A stretch of 64,000 nucleotides of DNA from Verrucomicrobiales bacterium (GTDB lineage Bacteria; Verrucomicrobiota; Verrucomicrobiia; Limisphaerales; J093), in assembly GCA_024233215.1 (NCBI GenBank), contig JACKPW010000017.1, forward strand, positions 89,298 to 153,297, written 5' to 3'. Shown piece by piece: positions 42,697-51,905 of this stretch. Positions within the stretch are counted from its first letter, which is position 1, and every line of letters starts with the position of its first letter. Under the pieces are notes generated by a model. That model was not told the origin of the DNA. It worked only from the letters and a program-made list of their open reading frames with translations, and made no database searches. The position numbers and the translations under genes are program-made.

Positions 42697-45483
42697 TTAC
42701 AGTCTCTCTGCCTTGATGGTCTTCACCTCGCCGTTGACATGCACCTTCACCTCGCGCGGTTCGGAGGAACGAACATGATAATCGGTGATCCGCCCATCCT
42801 TCCAGGAGCAATCCACCGTAAATCCGCCCCGAGCTCGAAGGCCCTTGACCGACCCGGCGGGCCAGGCTTCCGGCAGTGCCGGCAGCAACTCGATGTCACC
42901 GGTCTCCGATTGAAGAAGCATCTCGGCAATGCCGGCGCAGCCGCCGAAGTTGCCGTCGATCTGGAACGGCGGATGGAAACAAAACAGGTTCGCCGAGGAA
43001 CCGCCTCCGCCCAGGTAGTTCATGCCGGAACTCACCGCCGGGCGGAGCAGCATCTTCAGCAAACGATGCGCGCGATCCCCGTCGTGCAAGCGGGCCCAGA
43101 AGTTGATCTTCCAGGCCAGTGACCAACCGGTGCCTTCGTCGCCTCGGGACTCGAGGAGCTTGCGGGCCGCCGCCGCCAGTTCCGGTGTCGTTCCCGGTGT
43201 GATCTCGTAATAGGGATGAAGTCCATAGAGCGGCGACACATGCCGGTGATGCGGTTCCGGTTCCGCGTACGGTTCCAGCCATTCCTGCAATCGACCGTCC
43301 GGACCAATCTGGTTGGGCGCGAGCCGGGCGCGTTTCGCCACGAGTTCGCGACGCAGGTCCGCATCCACTCCGAGAAGCTCGGCGGCGCGGGCGGTGTTGC
43401 CGAACAGTTCGCGCAGCAATTGCATGTCAATCGTCGGTCCCAGACAGACATGCGCCACCTCGCCGTCGGGCAACCGGAAGGCGTTCTCCGGCGAATTCGA
43501 TGGGCCGGTGACGAGCCAGTGGTGCTTGGGTTCTTCGACAAGATTGTCGAGGTAGAACAGCGACGACTCCTTGAGAACCGGGTAGGCCCATTGCAGAAAC
43601 TCACGGTCGAGCGTGAACGCGTAGTGTTCCCAGAGATGCTCGCAAAGCCAGGCCGACCCGCTGACCGTGGCCCCCCACGACGCCGATTCACCGGGCGAGG
43701 TGAATCCCCACGGATTCGTGATGACATGCGCCACCCAGCCACGCGCATCGTAATAGGCCTTCGCCGTCCTGCGGCCTGGTTCCACGAGCGACGCGATGAG
43801 CTTGTGCATCGGTTCGTGCAACTCGGACAAATTGCAGACCTCGGCCGGCCAGTAGTTCATCTGGACGTTGATATCCAAGTGCCAGTCACCGTTCCAGGGA
43901 GTCTGGATTTCCTCGGCCCAGATGCCCTGCAGGTTTGCGGGCAGGCCGCCGGGACGGGAGGAACTGATCAGAAGGTAGCGGCCGAAGTTGAAGTAAAGCG
44001 CCGCCAAGGCCGGATCGTCCGCACTTTCGGCAAAACCGGCCAACCGCTTGCCGGTCGGCAAGGTGCTGTTGGCGGTCGCCGGCAATACCAACTCCACCCG
44101 GTTGAACCACTGCTCGTGATCGGCCTTCTGCGTCGCGCGCAGTTCGGCGAAGGACTTGCGTCCTGCGCGGTTCAGATCGTCAGTCGTCGCGCCCAGCGGA
44201 TCATCCAACTGACGGCCGGCAAAGCCATGGTAATCGGTCGCGGCCGACAGCAGCAGCAGCACCTCGTCGGCGCTCTCCACCACCAGTGTGTTGTCCACGG
44301 CCTTCACCGAACCGCCCTTCACCTTCGCCCGCAATCGTGCCGCGTAATTGACACCCGTTCCGCCCCGACCATCATTCAGGGTGCCGGTCATGAGAAGTTC
44401 GTTGTCCGCCGCAGCGCGCGTCTCGAACCGTTCTTTGCGATCGAGCAAGATCGTAACCGAAAGCGAGCCTGGCGCGTCGGCCGTCAATCGCGACACAAAC
44501 ACCCCGTCCGGCGCGCTGATGAAATGCTCGCGTTCGTAACGCACGCCCTGATCCCGATAATCCACGGTGGCCAGTGCCGAACGCAGGTCGAGAGTTCGCG
44601 AGTAATCCTCCGCCGTCATAACGGCCTGCGTCGTCGGAGCGATGCCATCCAGGCTGATTTCGGCGACCTGGAAATGGGTGACGCCCGGATTCGGCGTGAA
44701 GGTGAACCGGAAGAAACGGCAGGAGGCCGGTTTGGCAATCGTATAGGAGCGGGTCTCGTGCCGTTTCGAGAAAATCGGTTCGTCCTGGTGCGCGTCGAGG
44801 AAGACCCAGGCCTTGCCGTCCGGCGAACCCTCCAACTTCCAGGTCCGCGGATCGCGGCCGGGCACATCCTCCGCCGAGGTGAACGTGTAACTGGCGGGCG
44901 CCTTGCGGGTCTCCCCGAGGTCGAGCAGCCAGACCACCGGCCGGCCTTCGTGGATGATGCACCACTTCGTGTTCACGTCGCCGTCCGACGAGAACTCGAT
45001 CTCCTGATTGGCCGACCAGGCCTTGTGCCCGCTGGCGCAACTCAGCGACGGCCCGCTGCGCGCATTCGCGAATCTCAGTCGGAGATTGCCGAGAGTCTGG
45101 TAGCAGCCGAACGGCACGTTCGCGCCGTTGCCGTGACCCGAGCCCTTGCCTTGGCAGGTGAAGTTCTGGTTCACCAACCGTTCCGCCTCCACGTTCTTCC
45201 CGTCGAGCAGAAGCTGTCGGATTTCCGGCAAGGCCTCATGCGCCTCCGGACGGTCACCGTCGTCGGGCGACCCCGACCACATGGAGCTTTCGTTCAGCAC
45301 GATTCGCTCCTCGCCCACGCCGCCGAACACCATGGCGCCGATGCGCCCGTTGCCAAGCGGGAGCGATTCATGGAACCGGGTGGCCGGCGCATCAAACCAA
45401 AGGGTGGTCTTGGGATCGCCGGCTTGTGACGACAGCGACGACGCCAGGGGCAGCAGCAGCAAGACACGGGTGATCGCTTTCAT
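42697..45483 (-). CDS. GH95 glycosidase with inserted F5/8-type C domain
   Basis: 928 residues from ATG 45483 with a signal peptide. The GH95 N-terminal domain (FDAPATRFHESLPLGNGRIGAMVFGG) is interrupted at about residues 140-285 by a discoidin/F5/8-type C (CBM32-like) domain: SANQEIEFSSDGDVNTKW...WLLDLGE...CRFFRFTFTPNPGVTHFQVAEISLDG. The GH95 chain then resumes with EDYSRTLDLRSALATVDY. The catalytic block reads HLDINVQMNYWPAEVCNL, with Asp where the neighbouring paralogue has the first Asn, so specificity may differ. It ends PPFQIDGNFGGCAGIAEML and a C-terminal beta-domain. It is the first gene of the run 45.5-35.6 kb. Confidence 0.9.
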   Translation of the reverse strand: MKAITRVLLLLPLASSLSSQAGDPKTTLWFDAPATRFHESLPLGNGRIGAMVFGGVGEERIVLNESSMWSGSPDDGDRPEAHEALPEIRQLLLDGKNVEAERLVNQNFTCQGKGSGHGNGANVPFGCYQTLGNLRLRFANARSGPSLSCASGHKAWSANQEIEFSSDGDVNTKWCIIHEGRPVVWLLDLGETRKAPASYTFTSAEDVPGRDPRTWKLEGSPDGKAWVFLDAHQDEPIFSKRHETRSYTIAKPASCRFFRFTFTPNPGVTHFQVAEISLDGIAPTTQAVMTAEDYSRTLDLRSALATVDYRDQGVRYEREHFISAPDGVFVSRLTADAPGSLSVTILLDRKERFETRAAADNELLMTGTLNDGRGGTGVNYAARLRAKVKGGSVKAVDNTLVVESADEVLLLLSAATDYHGFAGRQLDDPLGATTDDLNRAGRKSFAELRATQKADHEQWFNRVELVLPATANSTLPTGKRLAGFAESADDPALAALYFNFGRYLLISSSRPGGLPANLQGIWAEEIQTPWNGDWHLDINVQMNYWPAEVCNLSELHEPMHKLIASLVEPGRRTAKAYYDARGWVAHVITNPWGFTSPGESASWGATVSGSAWLCEHLWEHYAFTLDREFLQWAYPVLKESSLFYLDNLVEEPKHHWLVTGPSNSPENAFRLPDGEVAHVCLGPTIDMQLLRELFGNTARAAELLGVDADLRRELVAKRARLAPNQIGPDGRLQEWLEPYAEPEPHHRHVSPLYGLHPYYEITPGTTPELAAAARKLLESRGDEGTGWSLAWKINFWARLHDGDRAHRLLKMLLRPAVSSGMNYLGGGGSSANLFCFHPPFQIDGNFGGCAGIAEMLLQSETGDIELLPALPEAWPAGSVKGLRARGGFTVDCSWKDGRITDYHVRSSEPREVKVHVNGEVKTIKAERL

Positions 45484-45523
45484 GTGGGGAGCATTATCGA
45501 AAAACCCGGCGAAGCACAACGAT

Positions 45524-45670
45524 GGGGACCGCACGCGGCTCGCGTGCCGTGCCCGGCGGCCCGCCGGGCACATCCGAAGCGCCCGGGAGTCCTCATCCGT
45601 GGACGGGCCATTCTCGTGGGACCACTTGCCGGGCCGGCGACTGGAGGAGCCGGGCCGGCCACACTACCCA
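45524..45670 (+). repeat. 147-bp class element, copy 2
   Basis: 147 bp, beginning GGGGACCGCACGCGGCTCGC and ending GGGCCGGCCACACTACCC, aligned over its whole length with the elements at 61163-61308 (same orientation) and 35461-35608 (inverted). The terminal repeats are degenerate here (GGGGACCGC). It lies 41 bp upstream of the GH95 start and overlaps the last codons of the small membrane protein gene. Confidence 0.8.
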
Positions 45671-46059
45671 TCGTTGGAAAAGAAGGGGATTACCACTGTG
45701 GCAAGGAAGTGCAGGAGGACAAGGGCGAGCGGCATTGTCAGAATCGCCAGAACGATCCGCCTCGGCCAACGACTGCTGTTAGGTCGAGATGAGAGCATCA
45801 TCGAAACCAGCGCCAAGGGAGCACATACCAAGAAGATGAGGATCGCGCCCAACGCCGTGGGTGGATCGATCTCGGCACCAAGCCCAACCTCCAGCGCTAC
45901 ATAATAGACGAAGAACACTCCTGCTGAGGGCAGCAACCCCAGGACGAACCAAGGCTGGGTGGGGCTGTTCCTGGGATGTGACATTCGCAAAGGGGTCACG
46001 GGGTTCACTGGCTTGCATTGCTCCTCCCCATCGCCGGTCTCCGGAAGCCGCTGGCTCAT
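45664..46059 (-). CDS. small three-helix membrane protein
   Basis: 131 residues from ATG 46059, whose ATGA overlaps the symporter stop, so it is translated coupled to the transporter. A Pro/Asn-rich N-terminal part is followed by three hydrophobic segments (FVLGLLPSAGVFFVYYVAL, LGAILIFLVCAPLALVSMML, IVLAILTMPLALVLLHFLATVVI). No family is recognised. By position it could be an accessory subunit of the symporter or simply a passenger. The stop lies at the edge of a 147-bp repeat. Confidence 0.6.
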   Translation of the reverse strand: MSQRLPETGDGEEQCKPVNPVTPLRMSHPRNSPTQPWFVLGLLPSAGVFFVYYVALEVGLGAEIDPPTALGAILIFLVCAPLALVSMMLSSRPNSSRWPRRIVLAILTMPLALVLLHFLATVVIPFFSNDG

Positions 46060-47822
46060 CGGAAGATCAGGTAGAGCACCACGAAGGTTGCCAGCACGGC
46101 CACTGTGGCAAACCGGTAGTTGCCCAGACCGCGTCCGCCTGCCTCGCCCCGCAACGGCTCGCGCCAGTCCTCCCAGATCAGCGGTTTCGCCTCGGCTTTC
46201 AACGGTTCGGGGTAAAGGCGCGTGGTGACTACCATGATGGCGAGGCAAACGAGCAACAGCCCGACGGCCACGAGCATGAAGTCCTTCAGCGCAATGTTGT
46301 AGGTGAAGTTCAGCAGGGGCGACGCGGCGATCGTCTCCGGTGTGGCCTCCGCGCCGACAATCGACGCCTTGAAGAAGTCGAGACAGAACACCACCGCACC
46401 GAGCCCCATGCCGGCGATCAAGGTGATGAAGGCGGACTTGCCGGAGGCGCGTTTCCAGAACACGCCCAGCAGGAAGACCACGGTGATCGGCGGCGCGACA
46501 TAGCTGATGAGTTTGTTGATGCCCTCGAAGATCGTCGAGTAATGGCCGAACAACGGCGACGCGACGATGGCCAGAACGGTGCCGAGCACGGTGGTCCATT
46601 TGCCGATGCTCACCAATTGCCGGTCGCCCAGGTCGGGCTTGTGACGCTTGAAGAGGTCGTAGGCGACGAGGGTGGCGGTGGAGTTCAAGGCCGCCGAACA
46701 GGTCTGCATGGCGGCGGCCAGCATGGCGGCCACGACCAGGCCCTTCAACCCGACCGGCAGGAGGTGCGTGATCAGGAACGTGTAGGTGTCGGCGGCCGTC
46801 TGGGGCGCCGCGCCGTCAAAGGCGCCCTTCTGAACCAGCGCCACGCAGATCACGCCGGGCAGCACGAAGAAGAAGACCGGCCAGATCTTGAGAAAGGCGC
46901 AGAACAACGGGCCGAGCCGGGCGTGCTTCTCGTTCTTCGCCGCGAGCACGCGCTGGACGATGGTCTGGTCGCAGCACCAATACCAGATGCCCAGCACCGG
47001 ATAACCCAGCAGGATCGAATACCAAGCCAGGCCGGAGGGATCCCCCGCCGTGCGCGCCATGTTCAGGAAGTTGCCCGTGCCCCAGGTCACCTCGCTGTCG
47101 GGAACCGCGGCAAGCGGATGCGGATGGGAGGCGAGCGTGCCCGCCAACTCACTCCAGCCACCGATCTTCAAATAGCCGACGACCGTGATGACCACGGCCC
47201 CGACAAGCAGCAGGATCGTCTGCACGCTCTCCGTCCAGACCACCGCGAGCAGGCCGCCGAGCATGGTGTAGATGCCGGTCAGCAGTCCCAGCACCACGAT
47301 GAACAGCATCAATGCATCGATGCCCAGGAGGGTGGCCCCCGGTTCCAGACCGAGAATGCCGCGCAACACCCAGGCGGCCGTGTACAAGGCCACCCCCATG
47401 TGGATGACGATGGCGGAGAAGAGCGAGACGACCGACAGAACATCGCGACAGCCGCGGTTGAAGCGGCGTTCGAGAAAGTCTGGCAGCGTGGCCACGCGCG
47501 ACCTCAGGTAGAGCGGCGCGAAGAAGAGCGAGAGGAGGATCAGGGTGAAGCCCGCCATCCACTCGAAATTACCGAACACCAGCCCAAACTTGTACGCGGT
47601 CTCGGCAAGGCTCACCAGGTGCACCGTGGAGATGTTCGCGGCGAACATGGCCAGTCCGATGACCGGCCAGGTCAGGGTGTTGCCCGCGAGGAAGTAGTGC
47701 CCGCCCTCGCCGCCGCGTTCTCCCTGGCGACGCCGAAACGCCGCCGCCACCCCCAGGCCCACGACGGCCAGCAGGTAAACAATGATGAGGGTCCAGTCGA
47801 GGGAACCAACGGTGTGTTTCAT
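46056..47822 (-). CDS. sodium/solute symporter (SSS family), sugar-type
   Basis: 588 residues with about 13-14 hydrophobic segments. It matches the SSS/SGLT family: FLAGNTLTWPVIGLAMFAANISTVHLVSLAETAYKFG is the signature first helical pair, and YWCCDQTIVQRVLAAKNEKHAR resembles the SGLT sugar-binding region. It would import a monosaccharide with sodium across the inner membrane, fitting the surrounding glycosidases. Its ATG overlaps the recQ stop by 4 bp, which is an odd partnership, and the downstream small membrane gene overlaps it by 4 bp. Confidence 0.93.
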   Translation of the reverse strand: MKHTVGSLDWTLIIVYLLAVVGLGVAAAFRRRQGERGGEGGHYFLAGNTLTWPVIGLAMFAANISTVHLVSLAETAYKFGLVFGNFEWMAGFTLILLSLFFAPLYLRSRVATLPDFLERRFNRGCRDVLSVVSLFSAIVIHMGVALYTAAWVLRGILGLEPGATLLGIDALMLFIVVLGLLTGIYTMLGGLLAVVWTESVQTILLLVGAVVITVVGYLKIGGWSELAGTLASHPHPLAAVPDSEVTWGTGNFLNMARTAGDPSGLAWYSILLGYPVLGIWYWCCDQTIVQRVLAAKNEKHARLGPLFCAFLKIWPVFFFVLPGVICVALVQKGAFDGAAPQTAADTYTFLITHLLPVGLKGLVVAAMLAAAMQTCSAALNSTATLVAYDLFKRHKPDLGDRQLVSIGKWTTVLGTVLAIVASPLFGHYSTIFEGINKLISYVAPPITVVFLLGVFWKRASGKSAFITLIAGMGLGAVVFCLDFFKASIVGAEATPETIAASPLLNFTYNIALKDFMLVAVGLLLVCLAIMVVTTRLYPEPLKAEAKPLIWEDWREPLRGEAGGRGLGNYRFATVAVLATFVVLYLIFR

Positions 47823-50725
47823 GGCGGGGTGGAGGCTGGCCGGGTTTCAGGGGATGGAGGCTGTCCAGACAACAGGTGGAGCCTGAGCAAATGAAGATCG
47901 GGGTAGTCAATCGCGCCCCCCAGCGCTTCATGCACCGGTGCCAACCGCTCGGTTCCAAGCTCCGCAAAGGCCTTGAGAACGCGCCCGCGGTCGGCTTCCG
48001 GCAACCGGGACTGGGCGAGGATCCGGGCGGGATCGAGCGTGCCCCCGGCCTGGAGAAACCGGTGGAGATGTTGAACGACTGTGCCAGTCTGAATCGCGAG
48101 ACGCGCGGCCAGTTCCTCCACCGTTTCCCCCCGGGCAAACGCCTCCCCGATGGCGTGAAATCGGCGACGCCCCTCCGGACGCACAATCCGTTCGGCCGGG
48201 GTCGGGACCGGGTCGGCCATGGCGGTGGTCTGCGGGGTGAGGTTGTGTTCGCGGCAAAACTCGCGGATGGCGTCGAGGAACACCTCGCCATGCTTGGCGA
48301 GTTTGGCCTCGCCGACGCCGTGCATGGAGAGGAACTGCGTCTCGTCCTGCGGAAACCGTGCCGCCATGTCCTTCAGGCTGCGATCCGAGAAGATCACGTA
48401 GGGTGGCACGCCTGCGGCATCCGCCAGTTCCTTGCGCAGACGGCGGAGTCGCTCGAACAACCGGGTGTCCATCTCGGCGGAGGCGGCAGTCGGGGCCGGG
48501 CTCGAGGTGGCATCGACCGGCTCCATCACCGCGTGAACCGTTTCGCTGCCTGCCAACACTTCGCGTCCCTTGGACGTGAGCCGCAATCCGCCGAATTCCA
48601 GGTCCTGGTCCACGATGCCCGCCTCGAGGAACTCCCGCACCAGTTCGCGCCAGGTCGCCGTCGAATGGTCCGTGCCGCTCCCGTAAGACGACAACCGGTC
48701 ATGAGCGCGGTCCAGCACCCGTCCGGATTTCGAGCCGCGCAGGACCGCGATGACATGGGCTGGGCCGAAGATCTCGCCGGTCTCCCGGACGCAGGTCAGG
48801 AACCTGCGGGCAATCTCGGTAACATCCGTGGTCTTCCGGGTCTCCGGCGTCTGCCGGCAATTGTCGCAATGGCCGCACGCCAATTCGTGGGTTTCCCCGA
48901 AGTAGGCGAGCAACGGCACCCGCCGGCATTCGCGCGTTTCGGCAAAGCGCATCAGGGCGTTCAAACGCGCCTGTCGCCCAGCCCGTTCGGACGCGGCACC
49001 TTCATCGATGAAATGCCGGTGCACCATCGCGTCGCCGCGGCTGTGGAGCAACAGGCAGTCGGCCGGCAGACCGTCCCGCCCGGCCCGGCCGATTTCCTGG
49101 TAGTAACTCTCGATGTCCTTGGGCAGATGCGCGTGAATGACAAATCGGACGTCCGGTTTGTTGATTCCCATGCCAAACGCGACAGTGGCCACCATCAACG
49201 GCGCGTCGTCCCGCACAAACCGCTCCTGGTTCCGGCGGCGGATGGCATCGTCAAGCCCCGCATGATAAGGCAACGCCGGCCAGTCGTTGGCATTCAGCGC
49301 CACCGTCAGTTCATCACACTGCTTGCGGGTGCCGCAGTAAATGATCCCGGACTGCCCACGTCGGTCGCCCAAGAAACCGAGGATTTGCGCCAACGCATCC
49401 CGCCGCGGCACCACCCCGAGCTGCAGGTTCGGGCGGTCGAAGCTCGCCACGAATTCGCCTTCTGCCGGAACCCCGAGCACCCGGCAAATGTCCGCCCGCA
49501 CTCGGGCCGTGGCCGTGGCGGTCAGGGCCAGGCAGACGGCGTCGGGAAAGCGCTGTCGCACCTCCCGGAGTTGCCGGTACTCGGGCCGAAAATCGTGGCC
49601 CCATTCCGAAAGGCAATGCGCCTCGTCCACCGCCAGGCAAACCAACCGGCTTTGCTCCAGCAGCAGCAGGATCTCCGGACGCAGCAGGGTTTCGGGGGCA
49701 AGATAGAGCAGCCGCAGGGTTCCCTGCCGCGCCCGCTCCATCACCGCCGTGTATTCGCTCAACGGCACCATGTGGTTGAGGCACGCAGCCGGCACATCAA
49801 GTTCGCGAAGCTGCCGCACCTGGTCCTGCATCAACGCGATCAGCGGTGACACCACCACGGTCAACCCCTCGAACAACAGTGCCGGCAACTGGTAGCACAA
49901 CGACTTGCCACCGCCGGTGGGCATCACGACCAGCGTGTCGTGATGCTGTAACACGCGGCCCACCACCTCTTCCTGCACCGGCAGAAAGCCCTCGAAACCG
50001 AAGGTCCGCTTCAACACCTCGCGGGCGCGGGCCAACACCGTCGGGTCCAGCGGAATCTCGGCGGTCGACCCCATCAAGGCCGGCGGGCTGGCGGGAGGCA
50101 GGGACGCCCCCTCGAGAATCCAGCCGGAGAGCTGCACGAAACAGCGGGTTTCCTCCTCGGGCCGGTCCCGGGGCCGCCACCAGTGCGCCAGCGAAACCCG
50201 GAGCAACGTGCCCGCGGGGATCTCCGGGAGCGGCTCCTGAAACCCGACAAAGGCAAGGGTGCGACCGCCGTCCGCCGTCGGGTAGCGATACCGGATGCGC
50301 CGCCCGCTGGCATCGAGTTCCAGGGCTTGATCCGGTTCCCAGAACATCGTGCTGTGAGCCGGCACCCCTGTGCGCTGACAGATGTGAAGCGCCCCCGCCT
50401 CGGTGGCTGCGGTGAGTCCGTCGAAAAGCACCTCCGGCCCGCCGGCTGGCGGTGGCATGAAACGGCGAACCGTGGCTTCCAACTTGTCCGACACGCGCAG
50501 GCGGGTCGCACGATACACGATCAGGTTCTCGACATGCGGCGGGATCACGGCGGGATCTGTGTCGGCATCGACCTCCCAGACTTCGCCGACCTCGTAGCCC
50601 AGGCCCGCCCGCTCGTTGGTGGAGGCATCCGCGGCGATCAGACGCGCGCTCCGGCCCTCCTGGGTGATGGCCCCCACACAGGCGCCCGCGCCCTGTCTCG
50701 TCTTCGCCACGATCAGGACCTTCAT
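47819..50725 (-). CDS. recQ: RecQ-type DNA helicase with N-terminal dual-OB domain
   Basis: 968 residues, longer than a standard RecQ (~600). Residues ~1-215 form an extra domain starting MKVLIVAKTRQGAGACVGAITQEGRSARLI, which resembles the dual-OB domain found beside DUF488 proteins. The helicase core has Walker A MPTGGGKSLCYQLPA, VDEAHCLSEWGHDFRPEYRQL, ALTATATARV and QEIGRAGRDG. Zinc Cys residues follow in CGHCDNC, then a winged helix, an HRDC domain (LFERLRRLRKELADAAGVPPYVIFSD) and a C-terminal helix-turn-helix extension. It unwinds DNA 3'-5' in repair or recombination. It overlaps the preceding DUF488 gene and the following symporter gene by 4 bp each. Confidence 0.93.
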   Translation of the reverse strand: MKVLIVAKTRQGAGACVGAITQEGRSARLIAADASTNERAGLGYEVGEVWEVDADTDPAVIPPHVENLIVYRATRLRVSDKLEATVRRFMPPPAGGPEVLFDGLTAATEAGALHICQRTGVPAHSTMFWEPDQALELDASGRRIRYRYPTADGGRTLAFVGFQEPLPEIPAGTLLRVSLAHWWRPRDRPEEETRCFVQLSGWILEGASLPPASPPALMGSTAEIPLDPTVLARAREVLKRTFGFEGFLPVQEEVVGRVLQHHDTLVVMPTGGGKSLCYQLPALLFEGLTVVVSPLIALMQDQVRQLRELDVPAACLNHMVPLSEYTAVMERARQGTLRLLYLAPETLLRPEILLLLEQSRLVCLAVDEAHCLSEWGHDFRPEYRQLREVRQRFPDAVCLALTATATARVRADICRVLGVPAEGEFVASFDRPNLQLGVVPRRDALAQILGFLGDRRGQSGIIYCGTRKQCDELTVALNANDWPALPYHAGLDDAIRRRNQERFVRDDAPLMVATVAFGMGINKPDVRFVIHAHLPKDIESYYQEIGRAGRDGLPADCLLLHSRGDAMVHRHFIDEGAASERAGRQARLNALMRFAETRECRRVPLLAYFGETHELACGHCDNCRQTPETRKTTDVTEIARRFLTCVRETGEIFGPAHVIAVLRGSKSGRVLDRAHDRLSSYGSGTDHSTATWRELVREFLEAGIVDQDLEFGGLRLTSKGREVLAGSETVHAVMEPVDATSSPAPTAASAEMDTRLFERLRRLRKELADAAGVPPYVIFSDRSLKDMAARFPQDETQFLSMHGVGEAKLAKHGEVFLDAIREFCREHNLTPQTTAMADPVPTPAERIVRPEGRRRFHAIGEAFARGETVEELAARLAIQTGTVVQHLHRFLQAGGTLDPARILAQSRLPEADRGRVLKAFAELGTERLAPVHEALGGAIDYPDLHLLRLHLLSGQPPSPETRPASTPP

Positions 50726-51231
50726 GCGGCGGCGGGGCCGGGAACGAGGTGCTTCACTCGCACGCCCAGATCCCGTTCAAGGCGGGCTGCCAGCAGTGAA
50801 CGGTGACAGGCGGCCGCGTCGCGTTCCACGCAAAAGAGAGCCACCACGACGGTCTCCTCCGGCAGTTGCGCCAGGAACGCACCACTGTCGAACCCCCGCA
50901 GGTTCTGCTCCTCGTACCCGGCGACGAACGTCTCCCCCAGCACCGTCCGTTGACGCTTGAGGATCCCCGCGGCGGCATCCGCCTGCGTCTGGCGACGACG
51001 CAGTTCAGGCGCCGGGGCGAGTTCGCGGAAATGCCGGTAGCGGATGCCCAGTTCCGCGAGGCGCCGCTGCAGGCGCGCACTGTTGACGAACGCGTATTCC
51101 GAGCCCCGCACGCCCCGACGCCAGCGAATGTCGCAAAAGGCATCCACGCCGGCCTGCTGGAGGGCCTCGAAAAACGCGGGTTCGGTAAACCCATAGACCC
51201 CGATCGTGACCCAAGCCGGCGCTTCAGTCAT
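50722..51231 (-). CDS. DUF488 family protein
   Basis: 169 residues. It shows the DUF488 pattern: VTIGVYGFTEPAFFEALQQAGVDAFCDIRWRRG at the start, RYRHFRELAP in the middle and VVVALFCVERDAAACHRSLLAARL with the conserved Cys-His (CHR) near the end. The biochemical activity of DUF488 is not established. It overlaps recQ by 4 bp (ATGA) and is overlapped by 8 bp by the upstream DUF488 gene, so all three are one coupled unit. Confidence 0.88.
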   Translation of the reverse strand: MTEAPAWVTIGVYGFTEPAFFEALQQAGVDAFCDIRWRRGVRGSEYAFVNSARLQRRLAELGIRYRHFRELAPAPELRRRQTQADAAAGILKRQRTVLGETFVAGYEEQNLRGFDSGAFLAQLPEETVVVALFCVERDAAACHRSLLAARLERDLGVRVKHLVPGPAAA

Positions 51232-51846
51232 GCGACAATTCCTCCCGGGCGTCCTCTTTCGATCCGTAACGTTTGCGCGAGGTGAAGGGCGTCGCCCCGA
51301 ACAGGTCCATCTGCCCCTGGGTCAGGCGGGCGATCACCCGGTCTGCGTCACCAACTCGCCATTCGCGTCGATGTGCTGCACCGGGATGCCGACCGTCACC
51401 AGGGCCTGCCCGATCAACTTGCTCCGGTGGCATTGTTCGGGACGCCCCTCGCTGCACATCAAGACCACGCGAAGCCGTTGCTCGAAGGCCTTCCTCAACC
51501 GGTCGATACCGGTCTGGAAGAACGGCTGCACCCGCACCTTGTCGTAATCCACCTTGCCATCGCTATGACACCCGGGCGCCTTTGGCTGGCCGCCCAGGGT
51601 GTCCCCCATGAACAGGTAACGGATGCCGGCTCGTTCCAGGTGGTGCTGCAACAGCTCCTTCGAGAAGTCCGGCTTGAACTTCGAGTACGGCGCCGAGCGC
51701 ACGTCGATGAGGAACTCGATGCCGTTCGCCTTGAGTTCGGCAAGGAACTCCTCCGGCGAGCGTGCCCCGTACCCAATAGTGAACAGAGGAGGGCCTTCGG
51801 CCGTATGGTCCCGGCTCTCCGCGGTGCTCTGTTCCTGAGCGATCAC
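51224..51846 (-). pseudogene. second DUF488 family protein, frameshifted near its C-terminus
   Basis: From GTG 51846 the frame reads LFTIGYGARSPEEFLAELKANGIEFLIDVRSAPYSKF... through VVLMCSEGRPEQCHRSKLIGQAL to GELVTQTG and a stop at 51334. In the next frame the family's usual ending continues as DRVIARLTQGQMDLFGATPFTSRKRYG to a stop at 51224. One base is missing near 51345 (CAG-ACC where CAG-GAC is expected). The core with the CHR motif is intact, so a truncated but possibly active protein could be made. It is the first gene of the DUF488-DUF488-recQ unit and differs clearly from the second DUF488. Confidence 0.85.
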
Positions 51847-51905
51847 GGCTCGAGCATACCGGCGGTCCGGAATCTGTGAAGGGGATAGTGTGCGCCCCCG
51901 GGATC

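Noticed and set aside
43216..45429. Plus-strand 737-codon frame opposite the second GH95 gene
   Set aside because: Antisense shadow; similar frames occur opposite most long genes here (for example 45861-47894, 47876-49849, 51876-53624, 57193-59226).
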